Shown here piece after piece: positions 4,741 to 7,111 of a DNA stretch of 7,111 bases. Both the position numbers and the translations under genes were made by a program. The stretch's first letter is position 1. Each line of letters begins with the position of its first letter. The DNA comes from Chryseobacterium gleum (GTDB lineage Bacteria > Bacteroidota > Bacteroidia > Flavobacteriales_D > Crocinitomicaceae): assembly GCA_945877045.1 (NCBI GenBank), contig CAMCQW010000100.1:1-7111 (forward strand). The letters run 5' to 3'. The notes beneath the pieces were generated by a model. The model worked only from the letters and a program-made list of their open reading frames with translations, was not told the origin of the DNA and searched no databases.

Positions 4741-7111
4741 AGTAGGTTAACCGATCCAGTGAGTATTTGCCACGCACTTGGAATGTTGCAAGGTTTGTAT
4801 TTCAAAACGTAGGCATAAACACCATCAGGACAAATCATCCCTCGGTATTTTCCATCCCACCCCATTTCTTTGTTATCCGTTTTAAAAACTAATTCGCCCC
4901 AACGATTGTACACACAAAACTCCCATTCAATAATTTCAAAATCGGTAATGGGTTTGAAAATATCGTTTTTACCATCCTCATCAGGAATAAAGGTATTAGG
5001 TATGTAAAGTGTAAATGGACTTACCTTAACAGTACAAATGGCGGAGTCTCTACAACCAAATGCGTTGGAAACTATCTGAATTGGGTTGTCGGTCCCTGAC
5101 ACAACGTATTCATGCGAAAAACTGGCTAAGGTAGACGAAAACCCATGATGGTCGAAGTAGTAAAGGTAAGTCGTCGCACCACTTGACTCATCTGTAAAAT
5201 AAACGGTGTTATCGCATACATCCACTTCGGAAGGATTAACATTAAACCCTGCAATCGGTGACGGGTGAACAGTGACTAAATCTTGTTGTAGCAAGTAGAG
5301 GGTATCAATGCAACCTTCTAGGGTGATTAAGGTTAAACCAACGCTGTAAGTGCCCACTTGATAATATACGTGTGAAGGGTTAAGGGATGTGGAAGTTCCC
5401 CCATCACCGAAATCCCATGAGTAAATCGTGCTTCCGTCTGAAGTACTCGTATTGATAAAGGTTGCAGTGGATGGTGCGCATTGCAGTGTGTTTAGGTAAA
5501 CGAAATTAATAGTTGGTTCAAAATAAACATAAACCTGCTGAACAACTGAATCGATGCAATTGTCAAAACTTCCATAGAGCGTAACGGGATGAAAGCCGGA
5601 ACTTAAATAGGAAACGTCGTTTACGTCAATGTTAGTTGAATTTGATGGGGAAGCACTTGTACCAAAGTCCCACCAATAAGCGCTGTTTGGCGGCCCGCTT
5701 ACCGTTGCGTCAAAATCGTATAATCCGCCATTAATACAAAGTGAATCACTGTGTGTAAAACTCAATAACAGGGGTTCGTTTACTGTAATTTGCACATCAC
5801 TTGTATCCGAGCAATTTAGGCCTGAGCTAGCGATTAATTGTACCGTATAGTTACCGGGACTCGTGTAGGTATAGCTTGGAGAAAAGGCCGTACTAACATC
5901 TGTATTTATGCCCGGCACTCCAAAATCCCATTGATATAGAATGCTATTACTAGAGGAGTTACCAAATGGAATGGTGTAGCCAAGGCAGGAAAGATCTGGA
6001 GGAACAAGAATATTGGAAACTGCTTGACCAAAAATATATACGGAATCAGTAAAACTTGTTTGGCATTCCCCATTGTCTCCGTTAAGCGTTATCGTGTGAA
6101 AGCCTGGTGTTGTATAATTGATCGTTGGACCAGCTAAACCATTCGAGCTTGCTTGTGATGCATTGGCATCAAAAGTCCAATTATAGGTGCCGATATTGGG
6201 AGAACTAGAGATCCCAACGAAATTAAATTGGTTTCCGACAATGCATAATGAATCTTCTGCGGTCCATGAAATAGAGAAAGGGTTATTTACTATTATTGAA
6301 ATATAGGCGGTATCTGTACATGGCATCCCAGGATTAACAATTAATTGAGCTTGGTAGGTTCCTGGAGCAGGATAGGTGTAATTAGGCTCAAAATTATTGC
6401 TAACGTCTGCATTGGTGCCGGGCACGCCAAAATCCCATGCGTAGCTGGTTCCTCCGTATGAATTATTATCAAACTGAACATTTAATCCTTGGCAATAGGA
6501 AATAAATGTAGGCAGCTGTTCTTGTGTAGGAAGAATCGCTTGCATCGTTATGTTACAGTTGAAAACACGGAATAAAAAATCACGGACAGTTTCTCCGATG
6601 ATAACACCATTTCTAATTTCTTGGACGCGCACTCCTACCACAAATAAGCCGAGCATAGAAGGATTCACATTTAAAATCCCTGTCACTGGATTTATGGATA
6701 CGGATGATCCGGGCCCTAATGGCGTTGCAGCACTAAAACCACCGGCCCAATTTACTGGTGGATAAGGTGGTGGTGGTGTTTGGGCTGGGAGAGGATTTAT
6801 GGAATTTGCTCCAGCATTTGGAGTAACTAATGAATACACTAATTGATCACCGTCGGGGTCGGTTGCAACATGGTTAAACACCAAATTATCATTATTGCAA
6901 AGTAAAATAGGGGGGTAATTAACAAAGCGAGGACTACTGTTTTGATAGTAATTAGAACCTGAACCAGGAATGGTCGTGCTTAATGTAATACCCGTATCAT
7001 CGGGATTGATTAGGTTAGTGACATTTGGTCCCCGGCAACACCGTTGGTAGGAGATCGTATAACCATTTGGTGATGGGGGCAATGTAACTACTACTGTATA
7101 AATCGCTCTTT
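4734..7111 (-). CDS. Secreted PKD-repeat protein with T9SS type B sorting domain, N-terminus outside window
   Basis: The frame is open from the right edge to the stop at 4734-4736, giving 791 visible residues; a TTG at 7080-7082 (used here as residue 1) is unlikely to be the start, because the frame runs on upstream as RAIYTVVVT, part of the conserved N-terminal region. Residues 1-180 resemble the N-terminal part common in large Bacteroidota surface proteins: YQRCCRG at 12-18, NSSPRF at 48-53, and TDPDGDQLVYSL at 74-85. A proline-rich loop lies at 98-109. Six PKD-like domains follow (about 186-268, 269-354, 355-437, 438-523, 524-607, 608-690), with WDFG cores at 216, 385, 471 and 556. The last 90 residues are a gliding-motility/type B C-terminal domain. 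It is probably exported by T9SS to the surface or medium; its ligand is unknown. The missing N-terminus should be roughly 100-170 residues, with a signal peptide. Confidence 0.9.
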   Translation of the reverse strand, partial: RAIYTVVVTLPPSPNGYTISYQRCCRGPNVTNLINPDDTGITLSTTIPGSGSNYYQNSSPRFVNYPPILLCNNDNLVFNHVATDPDGDQLVYSLVTPNAGANSINPLPAQTPPPPYPPVNWAGGFSAATPLGPGSSVSINPVTGILNVNPSMLGLFVVGVRVQEIRNGVIIGETVRDFLFRVFNCNITMQAILPTQEQLPTFISYCQGLNVQFDNNSYGGTSYAWDFGVPGTNADVSNNFEPNYTYPAPGTYQAQLIVNPGMPCTDTAYISIIVNNPFSISWTAEDSLCIVGNQFNFVGISSSPNIGTYNWTFDANASQASSNGLAGPTINYTTPGFHTITLNGDNGECQTSFTDSVYIFGQAVSNILVPPDLSCLGYTIPFGNSSSNSILYQWDFGVPGINTDVSTAFSPSYTYTSPGNYTVQLIASSGLNCSDTSDVQITVNEPLLLSFTHSDSLCINGGLYDFDATVSGPPNSAYWWDFGTSASPSNSTNIDVNDVSYLSSGFHPVTLYGSFDNCIDSVVQQVYVYFEPTINFVYLNTLQCAPSTATFINTSTSDGSTIYSWDFGDGGTSTSLNPSHVYYQVGTYSVGLTLITLEGCIDTLYLLQQDLVTVHPSPIAGFNVNPSEVDVCDNTVYFTDESSGATTYLYYFDHHGFSSTLASFSHEYVVSGTDNPIQIVSNAFGCRDSAICTVKVSPFTLYIPNTFIPDEDGKNDIFKPITDFEIIEWEFCVYNRWGELVFKTDNKEMGWDGKYRGMICPDGVYAYVLKYKPCNIPSAWQILTGSVNLLK
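4737..5009 (-). other. T9SS type B C-terminal sorting domain (gliding-motility C-terminal family)
   Basis: Residues 692-782 of the PKD protein carry the family's ordered pattern: YIPNTFIPDEDGKNDIFKP, then VYNRWGELVFKT (724-735), then GWDGKYRGMICPDGVYAYVL (741-760), and a final short strand ending in LLK. In Bacteroidota this domain directs cargo through the type IX secretion system. The pattern is nearly complete, so the domain call is strong; secretion itself is inferred because no T9SS component gene is visible here. Confidence 0.9.
5514..6020 (-). repeat. Two-PKD repeat unit 2 (domains A2-B2)
   Basis: This is the second copy of the duplicated two-domain unit, encoding residues 355-523. 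A2 repeats the A1 pattern WDFGVPG-x-N-x-DVS-x-x-F-x-P-x-YTY; B2 repeats the B1 pattern DSLCI-x-G with GFHPVTL. The copies have diverged considerably in sequence but keep identical length, which points to an old duplication with structural constraint rather than a recent slippage event. Confidence 0.75.
6021..6527 (-). repeat. Two-PKD repeat unit 1 (domains A1-B1)
   Basis: This unit encodes residues 186-354 and aligns without gaps to the next 507 bases (residues 355-523). By my hand count, 37 of 83 residues are identical in the A halves and 28 of 86 in the B halves. A 39-base stretch at 6400-6438 matches 5893-5931 at 33 positions, with the same 507-base offset. Domain A carries WDFGVPG and domain B the less canonical WTFDANA with GFHTITL. 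Confidence 0.75.

Noticed and set aside
6550..6765. Plus-strand frame of 71 codons
   Set aside because: It is antisense to the conserved N-terminal region of the PKD protein, and its proline/threonine-rich product reflects that gene's codons.
4734..7082. TTG at 7080-7082 as the true start of the PKD protein
   Set aside because: The frame continues to the right edge with residues typical of the conserved N-terminal region, and no signal peptide follows the TTG, so the gene is truncated by the window.
1..7111. tRNA, rRNA, riboswitch, CRISPR array, insertion sequence or integration site
   Set aside because: Coding sequence fills nearly the entire window; the only gap above 100 bases (627-738) holds promoter elements, and I saw no cloverleaf, spaced direct repeats, transposase or terminal inverted repeats.

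Overview
The window looks like an ordinary chromosomal segment from the phylum Bacteroidota, most likely a Flavobacteriales relative (roughly Crocinitomicaceae/Cryomorphaceae; the family is a guess from protein style). The evidence is an AT-rich composition, promoter -7 boxes of the Bacteroidota type TAnnTTTG, start codons without clear Shine-Dalgarno sequences, a lipoprotein with a Bacteroidota-style lipobox, an outer-membrane protein pairing a carboxypeptidase-regulatory-like domain with DUF5686, and a PKD-repeat surface protein ending in a type IX secretion system (T9SS) type B sorting domain.

Layout. Positions 1-321 (+) hold the 3' part of a small lipoprotein gene that enters from the left. 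It converges on a small gene of unknown function at 318-626 (-). The two stop codons overlap in the four bases TTAA, and a hairpin with a T-rich tail that could terminate the lipoprotein transcript lies inside the coding region of the unknown gene. Positions 627-738 form a divergent promoter region, with one TTG-N17-TAnnTTTG promoter facing left and two tandem TAnnTTTG boxes facing right. Positions 739-4730 (+) are a tight three-gene operon: tatC, a DUF5686 outer-membrane barrel gene (ATGA overlap with tatC), and lptB (12-base gap, GTG start). Positions 4734-7111 (-) carry the 3' part of a large PKD-repeat secreted protein that converges on lptB and whose N-terminus lies beyond the right edge.

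How the genes relate. The operon is themed on the cell envelope: TatC is the receptor core of twin-arginine export across the inner membrane, LptB is the ATPase that powers lipopolysaccharide transport to the outer membrane, and the DUF5686 protein is predicted to sit in the outer membrane. The PKD protein is a predicted T9SS cargo and so also belongs to the cell surface, but it is a separate transcription unit. All genes in the window are full length or cut only by the window edges; I see no transposon, CRISPR array, RNA gene or broken gene.

No new biological system is evident. The points most worth a second look are the terminator embedded in an opposing gene, a gapless 507-base tandem duplication inside the PKD protein, regular cysteine pairing across its six PKD-like domains, the missing intramembrane glutamate in TatC, and the DUF5686 gene lying between tatC and lptB.
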